Positions 1-6,088 of a stretch of DNA of 6,809 nt are shown one piece after another. Under the pieces are notes generated by a model. The model had not been told where the DNA came from. It was given only the letters and a program-made list of their open reading frames with translations, and searched no databases. The DNA lies in contig CAIJTL010000848.1 of assembly GCA_903823545.1 (NCBI GenBank), positions 1 through 6,809 of the forward strand. Direction: 5' to 3'. The position numbers and the translations under genes are program-made. Source of the DNA: an uncultured Planctomycetaceae bacterium. Its GTDB lineage: Bacteria; Planctomycetota; Planctomycetia; Planctomycetales; Planctomycetaceae. How positions within the stretch are numbered: position 1 is the stretch's first letter; the number at the start of each line of letters is the position of its first letter.

Positions 1-1872
1 ACCGAACGGCTCTTCGGACAAACCAACAGCCATCCGTACGTCAAAGATGCGTTTCACGACCGAGTTGTTCACGGAGTAAAAGAGGCCGTGAATCCGAATC
101 ACAGCGGGACGAAGGCCGCGCCGTGGTACGAACTGACGATCGCACCGCATTCATCGACGGAACTGCGATTGCGACTGACTGCGACGAAAGAAAAGTCATG
201 GACTCCAGCGACTGCGTTTGGTGATGAGTTCGACGACGTCTTTACGGCTCGGCATGTCGAAGCGGATGCGTTCTACGAAACAACCTTGCCGAAACATCTT
301 TCTCGTGAAGCTCGCAATGTTGCGCGACAGGCGATGGCCGGATTGCTGTGGTCGAAGCAGTTTTATCACTACGTCGTACCGCAATGGCTCAACGGCGACG
401 AAGGGCAGCCGAAGCCTCCAGGGGCTCGGCGCCGTGGCCGCAATCACGATTGGCCGCATCTCTTCAATCGCGACGTCATCAGCATGCCAGACAAGTGGGA
501 ATACCCTTGGTATGCCGCTTGGGACTTGGCATTTCACATGATTCCGTTTTCGGAAATCGATGGTGAATTCGCCAAGAAACAACTGTTGTTGTTTCTGCGT
601 GAATGGTACATGCACCCGAACGGTCAGTTGCCCGCGTATGAGTTTGAGTTCGGTGACGTGAATCCGCCGGTCCATGCGTGGGCTTGTTGGCGCGTCTACA
701 AACAGACCGGGCCGCGAGGTAAACGCGATCGGCTGTTTCTTGCACGTGCGTTCCAGAAGCTGTTGCTCAATTTCACGTGGTGGGTGAATCGGAAAGACGT
801 TGAGGGGAACAACCTCTTCTCTGGCGGGTTTCTTGGTTTAGACAACATCGGAGTGTTTGATCGCTCGCAACCTTTGCCAACGGGTGGGCATTTGGAGCAA
901 GCGGACGGAACCGCCTGGATGGCGTTCTTCTGTTCGACGATGTTGGCAATGGCACTGGAGCTCGCGTCTGAAGACCTGAGCTACGAGGACATCGCGTCGA
1001 AATTCTTCGAGCACTTTGTCGCGATCGCCGACGCGATGAACACGCTGGGTGGAACCGGTCTGTGGAACGAAGAGGATGGGTTTTATTACGACCAATTGAA
1101 GATCAACGGTCACGGGATGCCGCTACGGATTCGTTCGGTCGTCGGCATTATTCCGTTGTTCGCGGTTGAAATTCTGGATCAACAAACGCTCGATCGACTC
1201 CCCGGTTTCAAACATCGAATGAACTGGTTCCTCAACAACCGTAAGGACCTCGCACGGCAAATCACCATCTGCGAACAAGGCGCGCATACGGAATCGACTG
1301 ACGACGATCGCTTGCTGCTGGCGATCCCTTCGAAGGCACGCTTGCAGCGTGTGCTTCGGCGAGTGCTCGACGAAAGCGAATTCCTGTCTTCGCATGGCTT
1401 GCGAGCGTTATCGAAAAGTCACGCAGCGGCTCCATTCGTTCTGAAAGTTGGCGAGAACGAATTGCGAGTGGATTACGTTCCCGGCGAATCAACGTCCGGA
1501 ATGTTTGGAGGAAACTCGAACTGGCGCGGGCCAGTTTGGTTCCCGGTGAATTACTTGATGATCGAATCGCTAGAACGCTATCACCACTTCTACGGCGATG
1601 AGTTCCTTGTCGAATGTCCGACCGGTTCTGGCGTATGGGTGACACTCAAAGAAGTCGCACGAGAATTATCACGCCGTCTTTCGAACCTCTTCCTGCCCGA
1701 TGAGACTGGCAAACGACCGTGTCATGGTGACGAAAGCCGATATGCGACCGACCCCTATTGGCGCGACTTGATCTTGTTCTACGAATACTTCCACGGCGAC
1801 ACCGGTCGCGGCTGCGGAGCATCCCACCAAACCGGATGGACGGCGCTCGTCACAAGGCTGCTCGAAAACTGA
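1..1872 (+). CDS. MGH1/GH63-type glycoside hydrolase, C-terminal part (start outside window)
   Basis: The frame is open from base 1 (TERLFGQTN...) to the TGA at 1870-1872, giving 623 visible residues. The GTG at 88 is internal: the sequence before it reads naturally into the conserved [15 protein letters not shown] stretch. Numbering from base 1, recognisable blocks are the W/Y/D-rich [17 protein letters not shown] at 163-179, [14 protein letters not shown] at 353-366, [13 protein letters not shown] at 507-519 and HQTGWTAL near the C-terminus. These fit the (alpha/alpha)6-barrel catalytic domain of glucosidase-like GH63 proteins (mannosyl-oligosaccharide glucosidase-related). Asp175 in the AAWD motif is a candidate catalytic acid by family analogy, not proven. 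Family members are usually near 900 residues (from memory), so roughly 250-300 N-terminal residues are missing because of the window edge. It probably hydrolyses an alpha-glucoside or related oligosaccharide in the cytoplasm; the substrate cannot be told. The methyltransferase gene begins ten bases after its stop, suggesting co-transcription. Confidence 0.9.
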   Translation, partial: TERLFGQTNSHPYVKDAFHDRVVHGVKEAVNPNHSGTKAAPWYELTIAPHSSTELRLRLTATKEKSWTPATAFGDEFDDVFTARHVEADAFYETTLPKHLSREARNVARQAMAGLLWSKQFYHYVVPQWLNGDEGQPKPPGARRRGRNHDWPHLFNRDVISMPDKWEYPWYAAWDLAFHMIPFSEIDGEFAKKQLLLFLREWYMHPNGQLPAYEFEFGDVNPPVHAWACWRVYKQTGPRGKRDRLFLARAFQKLLLNFTWWVNRKDVEGNNLFSGGFLGLDNIGVFDRSQPLPTGGHLEQADGTAWMAFFCSTMLAMALELASEDLSYEDIASKFFEHFVAIADAMNTLGGTGLWNEEDGFYYDQLKINGHGMPLRIRSVVGIIPLFAVEILDQQTLDRLPGFKHRMNWFLNNRKDLARQITICEQGAHTESTDDDRLLLAIPSKARLQRVLRRVLDESEFLSSHGLRALSKSHAAAPFVLKVGENELRVDYVPGESTSGMFGGNSNWRGPVWFPVNYLMIESLERYHHFYGDEFLVECPTGSGVWVTLKEVARELSRRLSNLFLPDETGKRPCHGDESRYATDPYWRDLILFYEYFHGDTGRGCGASHQTGWTALVTRLLEN

Positions 1873-1882
1873 TGAGATAAAG

Positions 1883-2749
1883 ATGCCTTTGATTCCGATT
1901 GAGTTTCTTGATGATCCACGATTGGACGTTTATCGCGACGTCAAAGCCGTTCGGCACCCGCGTTGGCAAGGTCGCTTTGTGGCGGAAGGTTCGCGACTGG
2001 TCAAACGGTTGTTGGCGAGCGATTTCAAAATTGAATCGGTGATGATTAGCGATGGTCGCTACGAAGAATTTCAGCAGTGGTTGCCTTCGGAGGTTCCTGT
2101 TTACGAGCTGCCTCGTGCGCTGGCCGCAGACTTGGTTGGCTACAACTTTCATTGCGGCGCGATGGCCTGTGCGTGGCGAAAGCCGAGTTTGCAGCTTGAC
2201 GACATCGCTAGAGGATTCGGCGAACACACGACGCTCATCGTTTGCCCGGATGTGAATGATCCCGAAAACATAGGCACGCTGATTCGTTTGGGGGCCGCTT
2301 TCGGCATCGACGCCATCCTGTTGGGAACCGCCTGTGCCGACCCATTTTCGCGTCGTGTGCTGCGAGTCTCGATGGGAAATGCGTTGACGTTACCCATCAT
2401 CCAAAGCCGCGATCTCCGATCGGACTTGTTGCGATTGAAAAGGGAGTGGGGCGTCGAACTTGCCGCGACGGTTGTGGAAACGCTCGACCCAACGGACGAG
2501 GGAACTCAGCAGTCCGCGAACAAAGCCCTGTTGGCGAGCAGCTCTGTTGAAACGCTGGCTCACACCTCGCGTCGTCCTCGACTTGCATTGCTGTTCGGCA
2601 ACGAGGCTCATGGACTGGGGCCAGAATGGCTCGACCTGTGTGATCGCCGATTAACGATCCCCATGCAGGATGCTGATTCGCTCAATGTTGCCGTCGCAGC
2701 AGGAATTTTCTTGTACCACTTCACGTCGGCTGCGGCGGTGATTGTGTAG
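1883..2749 (+). CDS. TrmH/SpoU-family RNA 2'-O-methyltransferase
   Basis: Complete 288-residue protein with ATG start; only ten bases separate it from the preceding glycosidase and the Shine-Dalgarno is weak. Residues 15-90 resemble the substrate-binding domain seen before SpoU domains (VRHPRWQGRFVAEGSRLV). The SpoU domain carries all three family motifs: DPENIGTLIRLGAAFG at 126-141, LLFGNEAHGL at 236-245 and LTIPMQDADSLNVAVAAG at 257-274. These build the trefoil knot that binds S-adenosylmethionine and methylates a ribose 2'-OH in tRNA or rRNA; R135, N239-E241 and S266-N268 fall at the expected positions. The target nucleotide cannot be predicted. Odd points: residues 199-232 form a longer, Ser/Thr-rich loop between the knot strands than usual, and the last residues (AAAVIV) run into a palindrome at 2746-2771 that supplies the TAG stop. 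Confidence 0.92.
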   Translation: MPLIPIEFLDDPRLDVYRDVKAVRHPRWQGRFVAEGSRLVKRLLASDFKIESVMISDGRYEEFQQWLPSEVPVYELPRALAADLVGYNFHCGAMACAWRKPSLQLDDIARGFGEHTTLIVCPDVNDPENIGTLIRLGAAFGIDAILLGTACADPFSRRVLRVSMGNALTLPIIQSRDLRSDLLRLKREWGVELAATVVETLDPTDEGTQQSANKALLASSSVETLAHTSRRPRLALLFGNEAHGLGPEWLDLCDRRLTIPMQDADSLNVAVAAGIFLYHFTSAAAVIV

Positions 2750-2771
2750 GCCGGGGCGTCCTGGCCCGGCC
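2746..2771. repeat. GTAGG-headed palindrome overlapping the methyltransferase stop codon
   Basis: The trinucleotide GTA is followed by arm GGCCGGGGC (2749-2757), loop GTCCT (2758-2762) and arm GGCCCGGCC (2763-2771). The arms pair at 8 of 9 positions, with one G-G mismatch. The TAG at 2747-2749 is the stop codon of the upstream methyltransferase. Its layout matches the element at 6767-6790. It may be a dispersed palindromic repeat, and as a strong stem between convergent genes it could also slow or end transcription, but no T-tract follows on either strand. Confidence 0.6.
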
Positions 2772-2845
2772 GGAACACAAAGACTTCGAACGAATCTGTG
2801 AACGACCCTGGAGAGCCATTCTACCGTGTCGTTGAAAGCGAAGAC
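2772..2845. other. Short convergent intergenic spacer
   Basis: Seventy-four bases between the methyltransferase-end palindrome and the end of the second small heat-shock gene, where transcription from the two strands meets. I see no gene, no T-tract terminator and no further clear repeat. A + strand open frame crossing it is antisense to the heat-shock gene and does not look like a protein. Confidence 0.5.
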
Positions 2846-3232
2846 TCAATTCGTACGGACTTCAATGCGGCGAGGTTCGGCCTTTGGTGCTTTCGGCAGA
2901 AGAACTTCCAATACGCCGTGATTGAGTTTCGCGGAAATTCGTTCGTGAGCCACTTCATCGCTGAGGATGAACGATCGCAAGAAGTCGCCGGTCTCAAATT
3001 CCTGGTGCAACAATCTCGCTCCCTCGGGAATGCTGGGTTGCATCCGTCCGAAAAGGGTGAGCTTGTTGTCTTGGACTTGAAGCTCCAGCGTGTCGAGCGA
3101 AACGCCGGGCAAATCAGCTCGCAGTAACAGGCCGTCGTCTGTTTCATAGATGTCGATCGGCGGCGTGAACACCATTCGCTCGACCGGAGGTGGCGGCGGA
3201 GTTGGGTTTGTTCGTGCGATTTCGCTGCTCAT
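2846..3232 (-). CDS. Small heat-shock protein (Hsp20/alpha-crystallin family), second of pair
   Basis: An ATP-independent holdase chaperone that would bind unfolding proteins in the cytoplasm. From the ATG at 3232 it is 128 residues. Residues 1-23 form a short disordered arm with a run of five prolines (12-16). The alpha-crystallin domain spans about 24-115: [21 protein letters not shown] opens it and GVLEVLLPK (106-114) is the conserved G-x-L strand. The C-terminal tail holds IEV (123-125), matching the I-x-I/V motif that docks neighbouring subunits. Start choice: the frame reaches back to a GTG at 3244, but GGTGGA lies about eight bases before the ATG, a good ribosome-binding spacing that also overlaps that GTG, so I prefer the ATG. 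The gene starts 79 bases after the first small heat-shock gene on the same strand, so the two probably share a transcript. Confidence 0.93.
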   Translation of the reverse strand: MSSEIARTNPTPPPPPVERMVFTPPIDIYETDDGLLLRADLPGVSLDTLELQVQDNKLTLFGRMQPSIPEGARLLHQEFETGDFLRSFILSDEVAHERISAKLNHGVLEVLLPKAPKAEPRRIEVRTN

Positions 3233-3311
3233 GATTTGTTCCACCGCTGAGTCGTGTTTGCGTCTCGTTTGAAGTCATCGAACTCGCGAGGGTCCGATTC
3301 AACCAATCTCA

Positions 3312-3755
3312 CTAAGATCCAAATGCCACTGGAATTTGCCGAGGGACAGCCGCCTCAGCCTTCGGTAGGTGAATCTTGAGCATGCCATTGGTGAATTCTG
3401 CGGAGAGGTTGTCGACGTTCACTCGGTCTGGAATCGAAATCGAACGCTGCCAGACTCCGCGAGGTCGCTCCTGACGGCGAAAGCGTTCTTCGGAAGTTCC
3501 TTCCGGCTCAACGCAGCGCCCCTTCATGCCGAGCACACCACCCGCAACGGTAAGTTCCAGATCTTCAGGGCGTACGCCGGGAACCTCCGCCATGATCAGG
3601 TATTCTTCGGGGAGTTCGTACAAATTCACCGGCGGGTACTGTCGGCTAAACCGCAGTCCTTGAAACGTCATGTTGACGCTTTGGAGCAGCCGATCGACCT
3701 CTCTTTCCAGGTCGTGAAAGGCGTCCCAACTATGTCCCCAACGAAAGACAGCCAT
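3312..3755 (-). CDS. Small heat-shock protein (Hsp20/alpha-crystallin family), first of pair
   Basis: A 147-residue holdase chaperone. The N-terminal region (MAVFRWGHSWDAFHDLEREVDRLL) is the aromatic and helical arm typical of bacterial class A small heat-shock proteins. The alpha-crystallin domain covers about 40-133, with PPVNLYELPEEYLIMAEVPG at its start and GMLKIHLPK (124-132) near its end. The tail carries IPV (141-143), the I-x-V docking motif. The frame extends 30 residues upstream to a TTG at 3845, but that extension (PPERSQGTAQALPPRHRRR...) does not resemble the family, so I take the ATG at 3755, which gives the usual length. The Shine-Dalgarno is weak (CGGAA about ten bases upstream). 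It shares a domain but limited sequence with its downstream neighbour, so the pair may co-assemble or have divided roles. A long leader with a repeated block lies upstream. Confidence 0.93.
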   Translation of the reverse strand: MAVFRWGHSWDAFHDLEREVDRLLQSVNMTFQGLRFSRQYPPVNLYELPEEYLIMAEVPGVRPEDLELTVAGGVLGMKGRCVEPEGTSEERFRRQERPRGVWQRSISIPDRVNVDNLSAEFTNGMLKIHLPKAEAAVPRQIPVAFGS

Positions 3756-3969
3756 GTGAGGTTCCGAGGTTCGAGTCGAAAGAAATCTTCGCCGATGGCG
3801 AGGTGGCAAAGCCTGTGCCGTGCCCTGCGACCGTTCTGGCGGCAACGCTCAACCTGTTTGCAGGGAGGACGTTAGCGGCGTCTACCGCACGGCGGCAGCG
3901 ACTCTTAATCAGCCCGTCAACCTGCCAACGTTGCAGGGAGGACTCTCATTTACCGCCGTTCTCGTTGCC
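3756..3969 (-). promoter_or_regulatory. 214-base leader upstream of the small heat-shock gene pair
   Basis: The gap between the FHA-like gene and the first small heat-shock gene is much longer than other gaps in this strand block, so a separate promoter is likely (inference). No convincing -35/-10 pair, CIRCE inverted repeat (TTAGCACTC/GAGTGCTAA) or sigma-32-like box was found. It holds the imperfect tandem duplication at 3838-3956. A small hairpin sits nearer the gene: TCGCC (3789-3793), loop GAT, GGCGA (3797-3801), about 34-46 bases before the start codon and so probably in the mRNA leader. Confidence 0.4.
3838..3956. repeat. Imperfect tandem duplication made of four collinear blocks
   Basis: On the + strand, four short blocks recur in the same order. 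GGCGGCA(A/G)CG occurs at 3838-3847 and 3891-3900. TCAACCTG occurs at 3849-3856 and 3917-3924. TTGCAGGGAGGAC (13 bases, exact) occurs at 3858-3870 and 3931-3943. T(C/T)TACCGC occurs at 3881-3888 and 3949-3956. Copy-to-copy offsets are 53, 68, 73 and 68 bases, so the copies differ by small insertions and deletions between conserved blocks. The region has no gene and ends 82 bases before the first small heat-shock start codon. It could be a diverged duplication of a control site or of a small dispersed repeat. Confidence 0.65.
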
Positions 3970-4653
3970 TCAACTGAGGGACTCAATCCGAAACCGCAGA
4001 TCGTCCCCTGTGACCACGTCGCCAGACGACAGATTGCGTCCGCCGCCGACTCGATGGCCGCCAATGCTGATCTCCATTCGCGAACGACACCCCAGTTCGC
4101 CCCCTTGCCGCACGAGCAAAACTTGCCCCGGCCAGTCCGAGCAGACGATGTGATTCTCGTCTCCCGATCCGAGCAAACATGTATCGGCGAGCAACACGAT
4201 GCCGTCCACCGCTTGAGCCGGACGATGATCGCTGAGGAATTCGAGCCGTGCCGAGAGGCTCAAGGCCGACGGCAATCGAAATCGCAATCGGACAGTACGG
4301 CCGAGTTCAATGATCGAACCGTCGATTAATGCCGCTCGATCCTGCACGTCCCGTCCCGCTACTCGCGCTGAACCGTTCGCTTCCAACAAGTATCCTTCGC
4401 CCAACCGGACGATCGTCGCATGCTGCCGCTTCAAGTCGGAGAGGATCGCGACGTCTGCTGACTCACCGGTAGTCGCCGTGTTCGGCGACAGAGATGCCGA
4501 CTGTGAACTCGGTCCACCGATCGTGAGTCGGTCTTTGAGGCTGATCCAGAAACAACCAACTCCGTCGATCCAAGCCACGAACATCGCGCCGTGCGTCGAC
4601 GCGCGATTCGCAGTCTGTGGAGGACGGAGAAAGCTCAGCATGATCGTAAACAT
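3970..4653 (-). CDS. Tandem FHA-like domain protein
   Basis: A 227-residue protein with two FHA-like halves. The first (about 42-127) has RLTIGGP, ADVAILSDLKRQHATIVRLGEGYLLEA, then RAALIDGSIIELGRTVRLRFRLP, matching the FHA plan of G-strand, R-x-H-A, a ligand loop and a 'GD.I.LG' strand. The usual S-R-x-H is here L-K-R-Q-H, so the Ser is absent and phosphothreonine binding is uncertain. The second half (about 150-225) repeats the plan more loosely: CLLGSGDENHIVCSD, VLLVRQGGELGCRS, LSSGDVVTGDDLRFRIE. I recall similar two-part FHA proteins in planctomycetes, usually uncharacterised. FHA folds act as protein-protein adaptors, often with Ser/Thr kinases or secretion machines; none is encoded in this window. 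The start is unsure: ATGs at 4653, 4641 and 4584 are possible and none has a clear Shine-Dalgarno. The conserved part begins near the third (FVAWIDGVGCFWISL). Confidence 0.78.
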   Translation of the reverse strand: MFTIMLSFLRPPQTANRASTHGAMFVAWIDGVGCFWISLKDRLTIGGPSSQSASLSPNTATTGESADVAILSDLKRQHATIVRLGEGYLLEANGSARVAGRDVQDRAALIDGSIIELGRTVRLRFRLPSALSLSARLEFLSDHRPAQAVDGIVLLADTCLLGSGDENHIVCSDWPGQVLLVRQGGELGCRSRMEISIGGHRVGGGRNLSSGDVVTGDDLRFRIESLS

Positions 4654-4741
4654 CCGGGCAAACGGGACGGTGACAGTTCCTGGCTCAGTGCGAACTTACA
4701 GGATAACTGACGCTGCCACGCTCGCCGGTTTCATTGGCGTG

Positions 4742-4972
4742 CTATTCCAGTGCGTTCGGACGAAACAACATCTTCAATCCCGCCGCTGCCATCACCATTG
4801 AGGCAATCGCGATTTCCCAGCCCAACTCTGGTGACTGCGGATAAATGCCACCCTTGCCGAGATGCAACATTCCCATTTGGAACGCGAAGGCGAGCTTGGC
4901 CGTAATCATGCCGAGGGTACAACAGAGCCCCGCACTTACCAACAGAATCATGCCGACAGTATTGTTTTTCAC
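4742..4972 (-). CDS. Small hypothetical membrane protein with two predicted helices
   Basis: A 76-residue open frame with a GTG start. Residues 5-31 (TVGMILLVSAG...AKLAFAF) and 51-70 (GWEIAIASMVMAAAGLKMLF) are hydrophobic enough to be membrane helices; the short loop between them (LHLGKGGIYPQSPEL) is polar. I do not recognise the family. A competing frame on the same strand (from a TTG at 5003) gives a charged, cysteine- and arginine-rich sequence without protein-like character, so I prefer this frame. An internal ATG at 4951 could be the true start but would shorten the first helix. It lies 55 bases after the coiled-coil gene and 88 before the FHA-like gene, all on the same strand, which suggests one transcript. 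It may work with the membrane-anchored coiled-coil protein next to it (inference). Confidence 0.6.
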   Translation of the reverse strand: MKNNTVGMILLVSAGLCCTLGMITAKLAFAFQMGMLHLGKGGIYPQSPELGWEIAIASMVMAAAGLKMLFRPNALE

Positions 4973-5027
4973 GACGAGGCCAATCTGATTCGACCAAATT
5001 CAAAACTCCGACTGCGACGTACTTACT

Positions 5028-5861
5028 TCACGGTCTCAGAGCATCCAGCTTGACGACCTTCTGCTCCGGCTTCGAGTCTGACGCTTCGGCCTTTGGGCTG
5101 AAGTGAGCTTCGATTTGAGCTTCGAGGTCTTTCGGTGCTGCACTCTTCGTCGTCGCGGGAATCAGGTCGGTCAACTTGCCATCGGTCGCCATCACTTTTT
5201 CGCGGACATCCAGTTGCTTATTGAGTTCGCGAATCAGCTTCTTCGTTCGAGTCAGTTGGCTGTCGTCGATGCTGACGGTGCTGATTGTCTCAGCAGCTTG
5301 GACCATCTTCAGGCGGGCTTCGAGCTGTTCCAGTTGCAGTTCGAGATCCGTTTTCGCGGCCAGCATGTTGTCCAACTTTTCGCGATTCGCGGTCAGAGCT
5401 TTTTGCCGAGCCTCTAGAACCTGCTTCTCTTTCTTTTGCGTTTCCTCAGCAACTTTGAACCGGTCGAACCGCTTCGCCAAATCGGTACGGATTTGGTCGG
5501 CGGAATAAGTTTGTCCGGCGATCGGGTAGCTGGCTTGGCCCGACTTTAGTTCTGTTTGCCGCGACAGGATGACCTCTTTCTGTGTCGCGAGATCACCCTC
5601 TTTGCGAGCCAATTCGCCAGTGAGGTTTTCCACGTCAACCTCTTGTTCGGCGATGACGTGCATGCAATTGCGGATATCGGGAATGAGTTGCTCGACCAGC
5701 TCACGAGCCCGCGCCACTTCAAAATCGAGCGGGACTTCCCGCTTCACCGTCTGCCGCACCGAACTTCCCCAGGTCCGAGCGTAACTCACCACGTCTCGTC
5801 CAAACACGAAGCTGGCCAAGGCTCCGACAGTCGCCACACCGTAAATCGCTTGCTTGATCAT
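5028..5861 (-). CDS. Membrane-anchored coiled-coil protein of unknown function
   Basis: A 277-residue protein. Residues 5-20 (AIYGVATVGALASFVF) form one hydrophobic segment, probably an N-terminal membrane anchor, with no signal-peptidase site that I can see. Long charged heptad-like helices follow at about 48-104, 128-190 and 201-224, broken by a conserved-looking Tyr/Gly hinge (SYPIAGQTYSADQIR, 111-125). The C-terminal 50 residues are disordered and Ala/Lys/Ser-rich. Start choice: the frame reaches back to a GTG at 5879, but GGGAGA sits about eight bases before the ATG at 5861, giving a good ribosome site and placing the anchor at the very N-terminus. The architecture recalls planctomycete 'signal peptide or coiled-coil' hypotheticals; PspA and LemA were considered, but no diagnostic motif was seen. 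It is the first gene of the minus-strand block and probably has a promoter in the divergent region upstream. Confidence 0.85.
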   Translation of the reverse strand: MIKQAIYGVATVGALASFVFGRDVVSYARTWGSSVRQTVKREVPLDFEVARARELVEQLIPDIRNCMHVIAEQEVDVENLTGELARKEGDLATQKEVILSRQTELKSGQASYPIAGQTYSADQIRTDLAKRFDRFKVAEETQKKEKQVLEARQKALTANREKLDNMLAAKTDLELQLEQLEARLKMVQAAETISTVSIDDSQLTRTKKLIRELNKQLDVREKVMATDGKLTDLIPATTKSAAPKDLEAQIEAHFSPKAEASDSKPEQKVVKLDALRP

Positions 5862-6088
5862 CGCCGGTCTCCCATTCACTCAAGCCAAAGAAAAATCGCA
5901 GGCTCAAATGGCCTCAACTGGAGTTCTTCGCGATGACGCGCCAAGTCTTGTCAATTTTTTGAGACTTTTGTGGAAAGCACCGCTGTGATGGCCACGTACA
6001 GGCGCGTCTCGCTGGCAAACGAGACGCTTCTCGATATCGTGCGACTTCAGACCTCTGACGATGAATCCTCCTCTGACAGGATGGCACG
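5862..6088. promoter_or_regulatory. Divergent intergenic region between coiled-coil and dehydrogenase-like genes
   Basis: These 227 bases should hold promoters for both directions. On the - strand a TTGACA (complement of 5949-5954) follows an A-tract and could be a -35 box for the coiled-coil gene, but no good -10 lies 16-18 bases downstream. It sits inside an imperfect dyad: AAGTCT at 5943-5948 and AGACTT at 5962-5967. On the + strand side there is a perfect 8-base stem at 6004-6027, then an 8-base direct repeat CCTCTGAC (6052-6059 and 6070-6077). AGGA (6078-6081) lies seven bases before the ATG at 6089 and serves as its ribosome site. No RNA gene or open frame with protein-like character was found. 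Confidence 0.45.
6004..6027. repeat. Perfect 8-bp inverted repeat in the divergent intergenic region
   Basis: GCGTCTCG (6004-6011) and CGAGACGC (6020-6027) are exact reverse complements around the 8-base loop CTGGCAAA. It ends 61 bases before the start codon at 6089. It could be an operator, an mRNA leader hairpin or another dispersed palindrome. The bases after it (TTCTCGATAT) do not make a terminator T-tract. Confidence 0.6.

Noticed and set aside
88..1872. GTG at 88 as the start of the glycosidase
   Set aside because: The frame is open to base 1 and the upstream residues read as protein continuing into a conserved stretch, so the gene starts outside the window.
2746..2771. Classical rho-independent terminator after the methyltransferase
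   Set aside because: The stem is strong but no run of T follows on either strand, so it is listed as a repeat with possible termination activity only.
2798..3127. 109-residue + strand open frame
   Set aside because: Antisense to the second small heat-shock gene, whose domain and motifs are unmistakable; the + strand translation has no protein-like features.
3756..3845. 30-residue N-terminal extension of the first small heat-shock protein from a TTG
   Set aside because: The extension is basic and unlike the family, and the ATG at 3755 gives the normal N-terminal arm and length.
3838..3956. CRISPR array or transposon end
   Set aside because: Only two imperfect copies with variable spacers, no cas or transposase gene, and no terminal inverted repeats.
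3756..3969. CIRCE or ROSE-type heat-shock element
   Set aside because: No TTAGCACTC/GAGTGCTAA dyad or convincing ROSE-like structure was found before the small heat-shock genes.
3820..4801. Several + strand open frames of 110-170 residues
   Set aside because: They lie opposite the FHA-like gene and the heat-shock leader, are rich in Arg/Ser/Pro, and show no domain.
4731..5003. 90-residue - strand frame overlapping the mini membrane gene
   Set aside because: It has a TTG start with GGAG nearby, but its composition is not protein-like, whereas the overlapping frame gives two clean hydrophobic helices.
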